Source: Amorphophallus konjac (taxonomy: Eukaryota; Streptophyta; Magnoliopsida; Alismatales; Araceae). From it: a DNA stretch of 64,000 nt. Below, piece by piece: positions 32,161-43,223 of this stretch. Positions within the stretch are counted from its first letter, which is position 1. Each line of letters opens with the position of its first letter. The stretch lies in contig JAHNEJ010001453.1 in NCBI GenBank assembly GCA_022559845.1, positions 57,190-121,189 on the forward strand, given 5' to 3'. The notes under the pieces are model-generated. The model made no database searches and had not been told where the DNA came from. It was given only the letters and a program-made list of their open reading frames with translations. The position numbers were made by a program, and so were the translations under genes.

Positions 32161-34150
32161 AACACCAATCAAGTTATCCTCATGACATCTTAAACTTTGC
32201 CTGTCCCACCGACACCACAAATGTTTCAAAAATCCAATGAAGCCACATGCAAAATGGGTAAGGACAAACTTCATGAAGAACGTCCCTCTAGTGCCAACAT
32301 CTACACTTGGAGGTGACTCATCCACCGAAGACAAAAAAAAAAAATCTTCAACTGCTGAATTTTCATCAGTTGGGGCAATCGTCAAGATAGGCACCTTCAA
32401 AGGAGCCTCCCCATTTGGCAAGCTGGCAAGAGCATCAAACTTCGACGACGAAGCTGCACTCTTAACTCCCTTCGGTGCCTCGGGAGACTCCGCCGAGGAA
32501 GGCCCTTCCACCGAAGAAAAGAAGAAAAAAGAGAGACTACAAATCTAATGAAAGAAGTGGATTCTCTTTCAATCATGAAATCATGTCGGGTGCCTGAGAC
32601 AAGCCCTCAAGGTGACTGCAAATAAATAAAGGAATGCACAACCGGAGTCTCGAGACAAGCCCTCGGGATAACTACAAGCAAATGAAAGGATGCATATCAA
32701 GTGCAAAGCTTAACACCTCCTGGGTGCATCTTGTTCTAGCTTTGCTTCACATAGTCGCCCTGCATAACTCCAGTGGAAGGGAAATACTCCTAGTGAAGCG
32801 AAGTCCACAAAGGAAGGGATTGCATAAATGAGAGCATTGGGTCACTCAAATTTGAAGTTGTGGAAGCTTTAAAATTCTCTCAATCCATGCTTTTGATGTG
32901 ACAGCTCAGAAAGAACCTGCAAAGAAAAAACATCAGCATACAAGAAAGTTCAAATCATACGAGCAATGTCGATGTGAAAGATATAACTCAAGCAGCAATG
33001 GATGTTGGCTCAGTGAGTCCTCTGTCCAGAAAGAAGCACTCAAGACCAAGCTCCAGGCAAAGCCAAGAAGGCAGGACCCAGCCAAAGAACTCCAAATCAA
33101 GCTCCAGACGAGGCCCAAAAGGTGACATTACGTGGAAGCAATCAAAGTCCGACCCCAGGCAAAGCCAAAAAGGGCAAGACCAAAGCGGAATCCCCCAAGT
33201 TAGTCCCAAATAAATCAAGGAATGAACAATTAAGAAGCCCGAAGCAATACCAACATCTCAAAACTCTGGTCTTTGTGCGACCAAGTTTCAAGAACCATCA
33301 CCCGAAATAATCAAGCAAGCACTTAATGTCACCCGCCAAATACACAAAGAAGAGACTGATTGGGTCAAGATGATCCCGAAGAAGAATGGTCACCCTAAAC
33401 CCCCTAAAAAGAAAAGCTTGAATGAACAACTCCAAATCTGGAGGCACATCCCAACTGCCGGCAAAGGCAGAAACCCTTCCGATTGAACTAGCGTAAGCTA
33501 GAAGGCAGAAGAAGAACGAGAAAAAGGACTTAAAAAGAAGACTGAGGAAACATAGTATGACTATCATACTAGAGTATCCCGCCCTACCGTGGAATGCCAA
33601 GGAAATCTAAGATTGCATTGAAACCCTTATTCAAAAAGGAGAGATATCTAAGGAAGCTGCGTAAAAATAGAAGCCTTACACAGGCAACTGAAGAGTTAAT
33701 AAGTCAAAATAGCCCCGCAAAAATTCTGCGCAAGGAAGATCATGTCTTTAACAAGATAGAATGGCCAGTGCTTCAACTTAAATCTTCGGTTGACCGGAAA
33801 GTCCAGGCCGACAGTCATGTTGAATAGAGCACCAACCAACGCTCGAGACAGATTCGTGGGAAAACCAAAAAAGGCGAGTCTCCACAAGCAAGGTTCCAAA
33901 TCAAGCCTTGGACAAAGCCAGAAAAGGTAAAACTCAAGGGGAAACTGTCACGCCAAGTTATGGATGAAGAACAAAAGGATTTTTGGTCAAAAAAAGAAAA
34001 AAAGAAGAGAGGGTGAAAAAAAAGAAGGAAAAAAAGGAAAAGAAGAGGAAGAAAAAGGAAAAATGGAAAAATGGGAAAATGGAAAAAAAAAAGAAGAGAA
34101 GAAGAGAAAAAAAAAATGAAAAAATAAGAAGGGAAAGAAAAAAAAGAAGA
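32161..34150 (+). pseudogene. Scrambled Tat internal scraps (gag-like) of the outer element
   Basis: Around 33,300-33,345 PEIIKQALNVTRQI matches the nested gag at about 17,665. Around 33,565-33,660 YHTRVSRPTVEC followed by an IETLIQKGEIS-like reading matches the third CHHC finger at about 17,050. In the nested element these two blocks come in the opposite order, and both lie upstream of integrase rather than downstream. A purine-rich tract (33,985-34,160) follows. No frame is intact. Confidence 0.6.
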
Positions 34151-34596
34151 AGAAACCCTACTATTTCAGTTGGTGCATTTCGTGATATTCAACCTCAAGG
34201 TCGACTCGGTGGAGCGAGTCCATGCCTCTTCTCTGAAGCGACGTGCGCTCTCCTGAGTTCCCTCCTAAAGAATATTGAGTCAAGAAATATCCGACTCAAC
34301 CAAACTGATGATAAAAGTCAAATGACTCGACACCAAATGTGTGATAGAACCCGATGTCGGCCCAAACTCAAATGTCAAACTCCGCGTAGAATATGTGATA
34401 GCACCGCACAAGACTGAAGTGATGGGGCAGCATATAAATCCTTCCAATCTCACTTCAAGGATGTCATTGTACATTGAGGGGAGAATCTAAGCTAAACTCG
34501 ACGCTATGTAATCAAGACTAAAGAAAAAAAGAGAAGTGAAGTGCACGGGCCGTCTGCCATCGCCTTCGCTCTGACAGGCATCCCGTAGGGGGCATT
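34151..34596 (+). other. 3' untranslated end and polypurine tract of the outer Tat element
   Basis: Ends CCCGTAGGGGGCATT immediately before TGTTAAACC. About 55 bp at 34,206-34,260 (CTCGGTGGAGCGAGTCCATG .. GTGCGCTCTCCTGAGTTC) recur inside the 3' LTR at 36,197-36,255, so part of the LTR sequence is duplicated just outside it. Confidence 0.6.
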
Positions 34597-34679
34597 TGTT
34601 AAACCTCAAAAAATTCATAATTTCTAATAATTACATAAAAATTCAGAAATTAAGAAACTTACGTAATTAAGTTTTTTTA

Positions 34680-35100
34680 GTGCTCCCACCGGGGGGAGGT
34701 CCCCCCGGACCTGTTGCCACCGGGGGAGGTCCCTCGGACCTGCTGCTTCCACCGAGGGGAGACCCCCCCCCCCTACTGCTCCCACCGGGGGGAGCCCCCC
34801 TCTCCTGCTGGACCGGGGGGAGGGCCCCCCCGCCTGCTGCTGCCACCCCGGGGGAGAAGCCCCCCTCTGCTTGCACCCACCGGGGGGAGGTCCCCCCCCC
34901 CCCGGTCCACTTGCACCGAGGGAAGGCCCCCCCGGGCCTCCTGCACCGGGGGAAGCTCCCCTCGGTCTACCTGCACCGGGGGGAAGGCGCCCCCCCCCCC
35001 CCCGGCCTACTGCACCGGGGGAAGGCCCCCCCGGTCCACCTGCACCGAGGGAGCTTCCCCCCATCCACCTGCACCCAGGGGAGGCTCCCCCCCCCCTCTC
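34680..35100 (+). repeat. GC-rich self-complementary array in U3 of the outer LTR
   Basis: About 11 units of GCTCCCACCGGGGGGAGGCC-type sequence, each able to pair GGGGGG with CCCCCC. A homologous array lies in the 5' LTR remnant (7,855-8,100). All six frames stay open, giving false Pro/Gly-rich ORFs on both strands. Confidence 0.85.
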
Positions 35101-35509
35101 CTCCGTGTTGAACCACCGAGGGTGGTCTAGAATAGGGAGAAGAAGAGACGGGGGAGAGGAAAAGACAGGGGGTTACCTCCTTCAAGCTCCGGGGGATCTC
35201 CCCCTTGGCCTCCTCCACCTCCTATAAAACCCAAGCCCTCTCCTTTGCTGAAGGGGAGCTGGAGAGAAGACAAGAAGAACTCCGGGATGAGAAAAAAGGG
35301 AAGATGGCGCCAGAGCTTAGAGGAGCCGCGCAGGAACACTTGGAGGATTTCAACTCCAATATGTTTTGTTATCTCCTAAAGCTCTCGGTGGTTTGAAGAT
35401 TTCAAGATATTTGGTTGCTTGAGATATGATCTCTTGATCATTAAAGTTGCTGGAATGAAGATGGAACCATGCAAGTTTTATAAATAAGCAAAGTCCATGA
35501 AGAAACTAG

Positions 35510-36140
35510 GGAAATTATGGGAAATATCTTCTACTAGCGGAAAAATTGCAGAAATATCCCCCGATAGTGGAAAAATTGTAGAAATGTCCCCGATAGCGGA
35601 AAATTACAGAAATACCCCCGGTAGCGGGAAAATTATAGAAATGTCCCAGGCAGCAGAAAAATTACAGAAATACCTCCGGTAGAGGGAAAATTGTAGAAAT
35701 GTCCCAGGTAGCGAAAAAATTACAAAAATGTCCCCGATAGCGAAAATTGCAGAAATAATCCGGAAGCGGAAAAATTGCAAAAATATCCCCGGTAGCGGGA
35801 AAAATTACAGAAATGTCCCCGATAGCAAGAAAATTACAGAAATACCCCCGGTAGCAGAAAAATTACAGAAATGTCCTCGGTAGTAAGAAAATTGCAGAAA
35901 CATCTCCGATAACGGGAAAATTGCAGAAATACCCCCAGTAGTGAAAAAATTACAGAAATACCCCCGATGGCGAGAAAATTACAGAAATACCCACGATAGT
36001 GAAAAAATTGCATAAATACCCCCGATGGCGAGAAAATTGTAAAAATACCCCCGATAGCGGGAAAATTCCAGAAATGTCCCTAATAGTGGGAAAATTACAA
36101 AAATGCCTCCGATAGCGGAAAAATTGTAGAAATACCCCCA
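35510..36140 (+). repeat. ~30-bp minisatellite in the transcribed part of the outer LTR
   Basis: Around twenty units of the form GGAAAATTGCAGAAATACC plus CCCGATAGCG, period 28-32 bp, moderately degenerate. Similar wording (AATTACCAAAATACCCCTGG) occurs once or twice in the nested LTR at 12,290-12,345, so the array may have grown from such a seed. Confidence 0.85.
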
Positions 36141-36299
36141 TTTGTGGGGTCTCAAAATTACCACAACACCTTCGTTTTGGTTTACGCCGTTTGCACAACT
36201 CGGTGGAGCGGGACCACGCCCCTTCCTTGAAGCGGTGTGCGCTCTCCTGAGTTCGGCTTATGACTAGCCATCCAAATCCATATATCTTTTCATGGAGCC

Positions 36300-36790
36300 C
36301 TGAGAAGTTCAGAAATTAAGACAATGAATACCCAAGAAGTCAAATGACGTGGTTATTCCCGAAAAGTCCAGAAATTAAGACAAGGAATACTCAAGAAGTC
36401 GAATGACGGGGTTATTCCCGATAAATCCAGAAATTAAGACGAGAAATACTCGAGAAGTCGAATGACGGGATTATTCCTGATAAATCAAGAAATTAAGACG
36501 AGGAATACCCAAGAAGTCAAATGACCGAGTCATTCTCGAGAAGTCAAGAAATTAAGACAAGGAATATCCAATAAGTCAAATGACATGGCTATTTCCGAGA
36601 AGTCAAGAAATTAAGACAAGGAATACCCAATAAGTCCAATGACATGGCTATTTCCGAGAAGTCAAGAAATGAAGTCAAGAACACCCAGGAAGTCAAACGA
36701 CGGGGCGATCTCCAAGAAGTCAAGAAATGTCAAATATGTTCCGAAAAGTCAAAAATAATGGGAATGCCCAAGATGTCAGGAAGTGACAAG
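36300..36790 (+). repeat. ~60-bp minisatellite in the transcribed part of the outer LTR
   Basis: About eight units containing CAGAAATTAAGACAAGGAAT, ACCCAAGAAGTC and AAATGACGGGGTTATTCCCG. It follows the 30-bp array after a 160-bp spacer and decays toward 36,790. Confidence 0.82.
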
Positions 36791-37657
36791 ACTATGTCCG
36801 AAAAAGGGTGGAAATACCCAGAAAGAGTCAGAAACTCCAATAACATCCCAATGTTTGGGAAAGCTGTAGAAATACCCTGATGGAGGATAATTACAAATAT
36901 ACCCTGCCTCAGACAGAAATGTTCTTTATGGACACCAAGCCGAGTTAAGGGTCCGATCACAATTACATGACCATGAAGGCGATCGAACGGTCCTTGTGAT
37001 AGAATTCAAATTCAACCGTCCGATCGGGGGACAAGTAAATTCAACGGCCCGATCAGGACGAAAGTAAATTCAAATGTCCAAATGCAGACGAAAGCAAATT
37101 CAAAGGCTCTGATTGTAACTGGATGTAAACCTGAAGACCCGATTATACAATCGGGACTATATGTAAAGGTCTTAAAGGACCGATTGAAATTCATAGTACA
37201 TACGTCCCAAGAAATGAAGTCTCCAAATTTCTTTACAAGAGTATGTACCTGTCATGGGCGATCATCAAGATCATTAATGTCACAACGTATAGAGGCAAAA
37301 GATGTTCCTTGACAATCAATCAAAGGTGTTCGGACTCGTCCGATATAAATTAACACCAACTTCGGTCAGTGGGGAAAGGTCATGTACACGAACACTAAAT
37401 CGTCTGATAAACCCAAAAGCGCGGAATTAACAAATATGCCAAAATATACGCATATCCATCCACCAAATCGGATGTCCAAAAATTTCGCGTGTTAAACAAC
37501 TACATAGACAATATTTGTCTTAGAGCCATTCATTGTTGTTATTGTTTAGAGTAGGTTTCTTCTTAATATTCCTGCTGCTGTATGGAAGAAAGAGAGTGAT
37601 GCATGTTAATACCTTCTCCCAACTTGTAGTTGGATTTTTTAGGTGGATAGGAATTTC

Positions 37658-38321
37658 CAAGGAAGGCAGGAACGGATCGGATCAGCCGATCCAATCGGTT
37701 TTAGGTCGATCCAGTCCGATCCCAATCCTACCTTTTCCCGATCCTCATTGGGGATCAGTGGGATCGCTGGGGTTGGCCTAGGATCGACCTGGATCTGCCG
37801 ATGTGGCACCAGAATCGGCCGATCCAGCTCGAGATCAGCCGATCCAGGTCGATCCCAGACCAGTCCCACCCAGTAAAAAGAGTAAGAAGAAGAAGAAGAC
37901 AGAGTTGCTGCTGATGTCACCATCGTGACCCGCTGCCACTGTCGACACCGTCATTGATGTCATCCTCCTCCCTCCTCTGTTCTTCTGCTCAAGAAAAGAA
38001 ACAACTGAAAAAGAATATTTACCTGTTGATGACACTGCCGTTGCCTCCACATGCTGCCAATGCCACCATTGCGACGTGCTGCCGCCATCTACACCACCGT
38101 ATACGTCCTCCTCCTCCTGTTCTGCTCCACCTGCACGGTACAAGGGCTGCGAAGGGACACTCTCGGCACGTGGCATTGCATTTATATAAAAGTCCCTGCA
38201 AAACAATGTTAATAAAGAATAACCTCAAACACAGCTCGGCCAGGATCGCTTGCAACTTAGCCGATCCGGATTGGGTTTCGGGCCGCCGATCTGAGCCAGA
38301 TCTGTGATCCTGCCTGCCTTG
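37658..38321. mobile_element. Non-autonomous hAT-like element, CCGATCGG-word family
   Basis: Ends CAAGGAAGGCAGGAAC and GATCCTGCCTGCCTTG are inverted repeats (14 of 16 matching), with an exact 8-bp TSD GGAATTTC (37,650-37,657 and 38,322-38,329). The left subterminal zone (37,675-37,865) is packed with GGATCGG/CCGATCC words in both orientations, and a shorter zone lies at the right end. The centre (37,900-38,200) is GC-rich with a Cys/His-rich spurious frame and no transposase. Confidence 0.85.
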
Positions 38322-38615
38322 GGAATTTCTCCTCTCCTCTCCATACTTTTCTGAATGAACCTCCTCTATTTATCTTGAAAAAATTGGCGGTACATGCCAC
38401 CCTTTGTTTAACAAAAAAAGGAACAAGGTGTCATTGTGTCAAGGACAGAAACAGGGAGAGATCATTCACCAAAATATGAATTGGCTTGGAACAAAATGGG
38501 ACCCTAATAAAGTCAGTAAACTAGCACTTTCAGATAAATGCACGAAACATTTTTGCATGCATTCATTCCTATGGGCCATGACCAAGTCTAAGTCCCTTTA
38601 GTACCTCAAATATAG
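38322..38615. other. Unassigned intergenic or intronic sequence
   Basis: AT-rich, no recognisable domain, repeat ends or exon. It lies between two hAT-like elements. Confidence 0.4.
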
Positions 38616-38986
38616 GATTCAGAGGCGAGAGATGCCCAAGGTGACCAAGGGGTCGCCTCTAGCCTCAAATGCCTAAGCGATGGCCTAGGGCGTTTGAGGC
38701 GACATTTCATTAAAACTATAAATAGGTCAGATATGTACATATTTCATTAAATATGTCAAAACCACATATAAAACCTATAAGAATACTTAATTTATACATA
38801 CACGTGCTATAAAAATGTGCTGGGTTATAGGAATGGGCTGGGTGGCCCAAGTGGGCTCAGCCCAAAGGCGCCCATGGCCCTAGCTAATCACCGAGGTGAG
38901 ATTGGCTGAGGCGAGGCGAACTGTTGGCGTCTCGCCTTGCCTTATCACCTAGGCAAGCGCTTCAAGCGCCTTTGATAACATAGATT
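38616..38986. mobile_element. GCCTAGGCG-word element, same family as 61,104-61,600
   Basis: GGGGTCGCCTCTAGCCTCAA through TAGGGCGTTTGAGGCGACAT matches 61,130-61,192 closely, and the AT-rich middle also aligns (ATATGTCAAAACCACATATA). The right end CGCCTTTGATAACATAG resembles the family end; the left end is worn and no TSD was found. Confidence 0.65.
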
Positions 38987-39321
38987 AAGTCATCTACGTA
39001 GTTGTTTCAAGGCCCACATTCCCAAAGCTCTTCAATTTCAACATCCACAGTAAAAGTTGTTACAATAGAAGAATAAGACTTCTTTCACGTGTATATGCAA
39101 AGCTCCTTTTTTGAAAGTGGATAGTATAGCATATTCATTAAACTCAAAAGGTGTGCAGGCATGAAAGTAGTAAATATTAATCACTCACCCAAAGAAGACA
39201 CCACCATATATGAAATAAGTCCACAGACTCTGTACTTCCTCCTCAAGAAGATACCCCATGTGCAAAAACCATTTTATATAAAAAGTCTACAAAGGTTGTC
39301 CATACTATGTAGAATTTACAC

Positions 39322-39960
39322 CAAGGTCTGCAATCCCGGTACTAGAACCAGTACCGGTCAAGGCCGGTACCGGTTCGGCGGTTCCCCCCCCCCCCCAATA
39401 AGTATATTTATATGTTTAAAATTAAAAAAATGTAAAAAATCATAAAAAATAGAAAGAGTTAATAGAATGCAAAATCGTACATGATTTTGCAATACATGCT
39501 AGCTTGGGTCAGCGGCTGGTGGCACTCGGCGGTTGGATCTGCTGCGGCCGGCTTATGCGGCTGCGGTCTCTTGGAGAGGTGCCGGATCTTCGCAGATTGC
39601 ATTGCGGTGGGACGATCGCCGGCAACAGTGGCCAGCGGGATGCTGGCGGCCGGTAGAGCTCCGGTGGCCGACTGGTGGCTGGATAGCTCTAACTGCAGGA
39701 GGGGGGAGCTGCGCAAGTGAGGGATAAAGGCTCTCACAGTCACGGGAGTGCAAAGTGGAGCCCGTGAGAAGAGATAGCCCCTTGTATCGGCCGGTCCCAA
39801 AGGGGTGAACCGGAGAGTACCGGTCGATTCGGCCGGCATCAACCCGGTTAGTCCGGTTTTTTTTTTTTGAATGTGCTCTGGCTGGTACTGGTACCAAACA
39901 GGCCGAACCAGACCGGTCAAGCCTGGTACTGGTATGTACCGCTCGGTACTGCAGACCTTT
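39322..39960. mobile_element. Non-autonomous hAT-like element, CCGGTACCGG-word family
   Basis: Ends CAAGGTCTGCAATCC and CGGTACTGCAGACCTTT are inverted repeats over about 11 bp. The 8-bp TSD has one mismatch (ATTTACAC at 39,314-39,321, GTTTACAC at 39,961-39,968). Both ends carry GGTACCGG words in both orientations. The middle has a GC-rich block (39,490-39,720) with overlapping spurious frames. No transposase. Confidence 0.8.
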
Positions 39961-41184
39961 GTTTACACGATGCTTAAGCTTCAGGTATTGTCACCTCTCA
40001 AACCTGTATCACATTCCAAAAGCCAGTTGCAAATGATGGTCACTACTTTGAACAGGTCACTCCTTCACATACATGCAATGGACACTCGCATAAAGACTGC
40101 ATGCATCAGCATGCAAACACAAGCATACAAAAAGCTTTAATATAGGAAGTCAATACAAGGGTGGTGTATACTATCCACAGAGTTTAAACAAATCCTGAGC
40201 TTCGAGTTTGTCACATCCCAAGTCCTGTATCCCATTCCACAAGCCGGTTGCCATGAAGATCACCAGTTTGAACTTTGGCCACTCCCTCCCTCCCATACAT
40301 GCACCAGATGAATGTATGCAATGAACACACATACACATTACTGCATTCATCAGCATGTATACGGAAGTGCAAACATGTGTTCATGCATGAACAAAGATTA
40401 CAATGCAGACCCATAGTGCATACAAATGCACTTATACACACGCGTGCACATAACACACAAAAACACAAGACATTGCAAAACATCATAATAACCCCTGCGT
40501 CACTCCCTCCCTCCCATGGATGCATCAGATGCATGTATGCAATGAACACACATACACATTACTGCATGCATCAGCATGTATACAGAAGTGCAAACATGTG
40601 TTCATGCATGAACAAAGCTTATAATCCAGACCCATAGTGCATACACATGCACTTATACACACGCATGCACATACACACAAAAACACAAGACATTGCAAAA
40701 TATCAAAATAACCCCTGCGTCACTCCTTGTCATCAGCAGCCATAAATCACAGCAGGCAAATAATCAAGAAAGTGACTTTGCAACCAAGGACCTGTGTACA
40801 GTTCTAAGTTCAAACTTTTATGAAGAAGATATCTTCGTAATGTTGGTTAGTCATAAGTTTTTCGGAAGGTGAAAAGATTTCTTTTTGAAAGGTGGTGGTT
40901 AGTCATATCATCTATCTCAAACCTTAAAAACACCAAACTTAAAAATCATCCAATACTTCAAATTCCAAACAATAGGAATTCAAACTTAAAGCCATTTTTC
41001 TGTCTAGCTGATGCCAAACTAAGTATTGCCGACCGGCTGCCTGATGGCAAAGAGAGAAGGGGAAGAGGGTAAACTTGTTGGAAACATGATCCTCCATCAT
41101 CCGCCCAGGAGCAGCACTTAGAAACATTACCCTTCTGTATATAAACATATACGCCTACCTGGTTCTAGCAAAATAGTGACGGCA
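39961..41184. repeat. Intergenic or intronic DNA with a ~221-bp tandem duplication
   Basis: CACTCCCTCCCTCCCATRNATGCA begins near 40,277 and again near 40,500, and the ~220 bases after each are nearly identical (many ACACACATACAC-type words). The shared block ends with AACCCCTGCGTCACTCC near 40,724. The rest of this stretch shows no gene. Confidence 0.75.
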
Positions 41185-41790
41185 AGAGTCATTTGAGCAC
41201 CCCCCGTTGCCCTTTTCCAGACTAAGAAAATGAAATGACTAGGAAGTAATTTGGGCACCCTGTTTCCATAATTGAAGTATCCATCGCAATGTTTTGATAA
41301 CATACAAGGAAATGTAGGATCACATGTTGCCCATGGCATATACTCACAAAAGAGGTGACCGAAGGGTGTTGCCCATATATCAAAAAGGAAGAGGTCAGAT
41401 CACCACCCAAAAGAAACAGAGAGAGCATGATGAGGAGGCTATATGTGTTAATTTGACCTACTAAAAAGTTCAATTTGAATGGTTTGAAGCCGAAAACACA
41501 TCAGTTCTGTGTTATTCATCACTGAATTTGACAACTCACTGCAAAATCATGAAAATTTTTGCACCTCAACATCTAGTTTGTAACTCCTGCGTACTCAGAG
41601 GTACTGTGAGATCTAACTCTCTTTCTCCATGTCCTCTACTTCTTCTAAGCCTTCATTTACACACAAAATTTTAGTATTTCCCTTCATATAAAAAATGACT
41701 TCCATTTTGGATCTTCTTTAAATATCAATATTTAAATTTTTTTATTGGAACAACACATCTAAAACTTTATTATAAGAATAGCACTCCCCT
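41185..41790 (+). repeat. Dispersed ~600-bp repeat, copy 1
   Basis: From CCCTTTTCCAGACTRA through AAGTAATTTGGGCACCCTGT, ACATACAAGGAAATGTA, TTCAATTTGAATNGTTTGAA and TTATTATAAGAATAG it aligns colinearly with 46,648-47,275. I judge about 75-80 percent identity by eye. Both copies are in the same orientation; neither has a coding frame. The copies flank the five-exon cluster of the host gene. Confidence 0.75.
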
Positions 41791-42295
41791 ATTCAGAATA
41801 GCACCCCCACCTCCACCCCACGTTCCATATCCCTCCCTTAATTTCTCTTCTTAGTAATACCACTCGGGGAAGAGAGAAAAGGTATCGAAGAGAGGGAGAG
41901 AATCTCTCTCTCAATCTCTCCCTCTTTTCCCAAAAGAAAGAGAGAGAAAGAGTGGACAGGAGAAAATTGAAATGATAACTAAGTCAAGGGAGGGAGATGG
42001 AGAAAAAGAAGAGTGTGGGAGAAAAGTTTGTTCATGGCATGTCTGTCTGCATGTGTGGTGCAAGGGAAGTAGCAATTTCCTATTGAAGTCGTGAGAGACA
42101 AATAACAGCTTCTAGTTTAAGGGAAGTTATGATGCAAAATCAGGACTTCCACTTGTGTTCTTATTCTTCCCTAATGCCGTGCCAACATGGCTACTACATG
42201 GCAGGGCTATGCCAATAAACCGTGTTGATGGTCAAAAGAATGCTATTCTTATAAAATTTTCAAGTGAGACACTTCTATAACAAATTTCTAAACAA
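41735..42295. mobile_element. Candidate MITE with ~45-bp inverted ends
   Basis: TTATTGGAACAACACATCTA plus AAACTTTATTATAAGAATAG at the left is mirrored by CTATTCTTATAAAATTTTCA plus AGTGAGACAC near 42,243-42,275 at the right. The core (41,800-42,235) has no frame. No clean TSD was identified, and part of the left end also occurs in repeat copy 2 at 47,235. Confidence 0.5.
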
Positions 42296-42737
42296 TAGTA
42301 TTCCAAAGAAACCCTTCTTTTTCATGCATAGACATTGTTGAAACCATACTTATATTTCTCCTACTAGCATACTACGTCCTACATCCGTAGCCTTTTGTAC
42401 TAATCAATCAAACCTCAACTAATTCCTGGTTATGCAACCTTGAATATTGGAGAAAAATATAGGAAAAATAACCTCTATACTTCTGAAATATTGTGAAATA
42501 ACCACTACAGCCCTACCTTTATAGTATTTACCATAATACCCCTGAATCTTTATGAAGGTCTCACCGTACCCCTGCCGTTACCGATCCGTCACAAACCGTA
42601 ACTCAGGGTGGGTTACAAGGTGTAAAATGACTAGCCTACCCTTTTAACTCTAGTCAACTCTTTCTTTATACCTCTCTCTCTCTGGTCAACTCCCTTTCTC
42701 TCTCTCATATGTCTCTTTCTTTTGTCTCTTTCTCCCA

Positions 42738-42861
42738 GGAGAGGGTCAGCGGTGGCATTGCAGACGAGGTGACTTTGGTGGAGGCGGCCAGCCGTAAGAG
42801 TGGGATGAGCACATCGTTGACATCATGGAAGTAGCCGGCAAAGCCGCCGATGGAGAAGATG

Positions 42862-42906
<45 letters not shown>

Positions 42907-42970
42907 AGAGGGTCGGTGGTGGCATTGCAGACGAGGTGGCTTTGGCGGAGGCGGCCAGCGGTGAGGAACG
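42738..42970 (+). repeat. Duplicated ~60-bp segment flanking a CT microsatellite
   Basis: GGAGAGGGTCRGYGGTGGCA followed by TTGCAGACGAGGTGRCTTTG occurs at 42,738 and 42,904, separated by a CT run (42,865-42,904). Overlapping ORFs here on both strands are products of the CT/GA run. Confidence 0.75.
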
Positions 42971-43014
42971 ACGGCGAGGGCACCAGGAACAACGGCGCAA
43001 GACCAGGCAGAGGT

Positions 43015-43223
43015 GCCTGAGATGATGTGGATCGGTGCAGTGCGGGACATCGCCATGGAGTCGGTCTTCCTAGGGTACGGCTGGAGTGTGAAGTTTACGG
43101 CTCCACTGGGGAGCTCCTGGCCGGCAATGAGGTAGACAGTGGCAGAGCGGGAGAGGCTGGCGATGACCCGGATGCTGTCAAAAGTGACGCAGAAATCGGA
43201 CTAGCAGTCGGAGGTGACACATG
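43015..43223 (-). pseudogene. GT61-like glycosyltransferase fragment inside the Mutator-like element
   Basis: The minus strand from 43,223 reads CVTSDC, a stop, SDFCVTFDSIRV, then SATVYLIAGQELPSGAVNFT and LQPYPRKTDSMAM followed by SRTAPIHII. This resembles the first conserved block of plant GT61 enzymes (beta-1,2-xylosyltransferase and arabinoxylan xylosyltransferase relatives), where C..S..RSD.C precedes R(V)HG.SATV and a PYPRK-type motif. Only about 65 residues remain and one in-frame stop is present. The family call is from memory of the motif and needs a search. GT61 enzymes act in the Golgi on cell-wall or glycan chains; this fragment cannot. Confidence 0.5.

Larger units (their letters stand above)
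7399..37498 (+). mobile_element. Outer Tat-type Ty3/Gypsy element, rearranged, carrying a nested Tat element
   Basis: The 5' end TGTTAAACC at 7,399 repeats at 34,597, and the 3' end GTGTTAAACA closes at 37,498. The 5-bp repeat ACTAC flanks the whole (7,394-7,398 and 37,499-37,503). Removing the nested 17.7-kb element leaves about 12.4 kb. The remaining order is 5' LTR remnant, gag scraps, integrase tail scraps, two ~220-bp modules, minisatellites, an integrase region, more minisatellites, scrambled gag scraps, a PPT and a full 3' LTR. This is not a normal Tat order, so internal deletion and recombination are inferred. It could not encode its own mobility. Confidence 0.82.
34597..37498 (+). 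mobile_element. 3' LTR of the outer Tat element
   Basis: 2,902 bp from TGTTAAACC to GTGTTAAACA, with TATAAAA at 35,223-35,229. It contains three separate arrays: a GC-rich ~35-bp array in U3 (34,680-35,100), a ~30-bp array (35,510-36,140) and a ~60-bp array (36,300-36,790), the last two downstream of the TATA box. The end region (CAAAGGTGTTCGGACTC .. TCGGTCAGTGGGGAAAGGTC .. AATCGTCTGATA) is similar to the U5 end of the nested element's LTRs and of the solo LTR at 50,276. Confidence 0.85.

Noticed and set aside
35510..36140. Regular ~30-bp repeats resembling a CRISPR array
   Set aside because: Contiguous tandem units without unique spacers, in a plant LTR.
40211..40637. Cys/His-rich overlapping ORFs on both strands
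   Set aside because: They arise from a tandem duplication rich in ACAC and ATGCA words.
42705..43056. Arg/Glu- and Ser/Leu-rich ORFs around CT/GA runs (also 44,236-44,602 and 62,568-62,957)
   Set aside because: Dinucleotide runs keep frames open on both strands.
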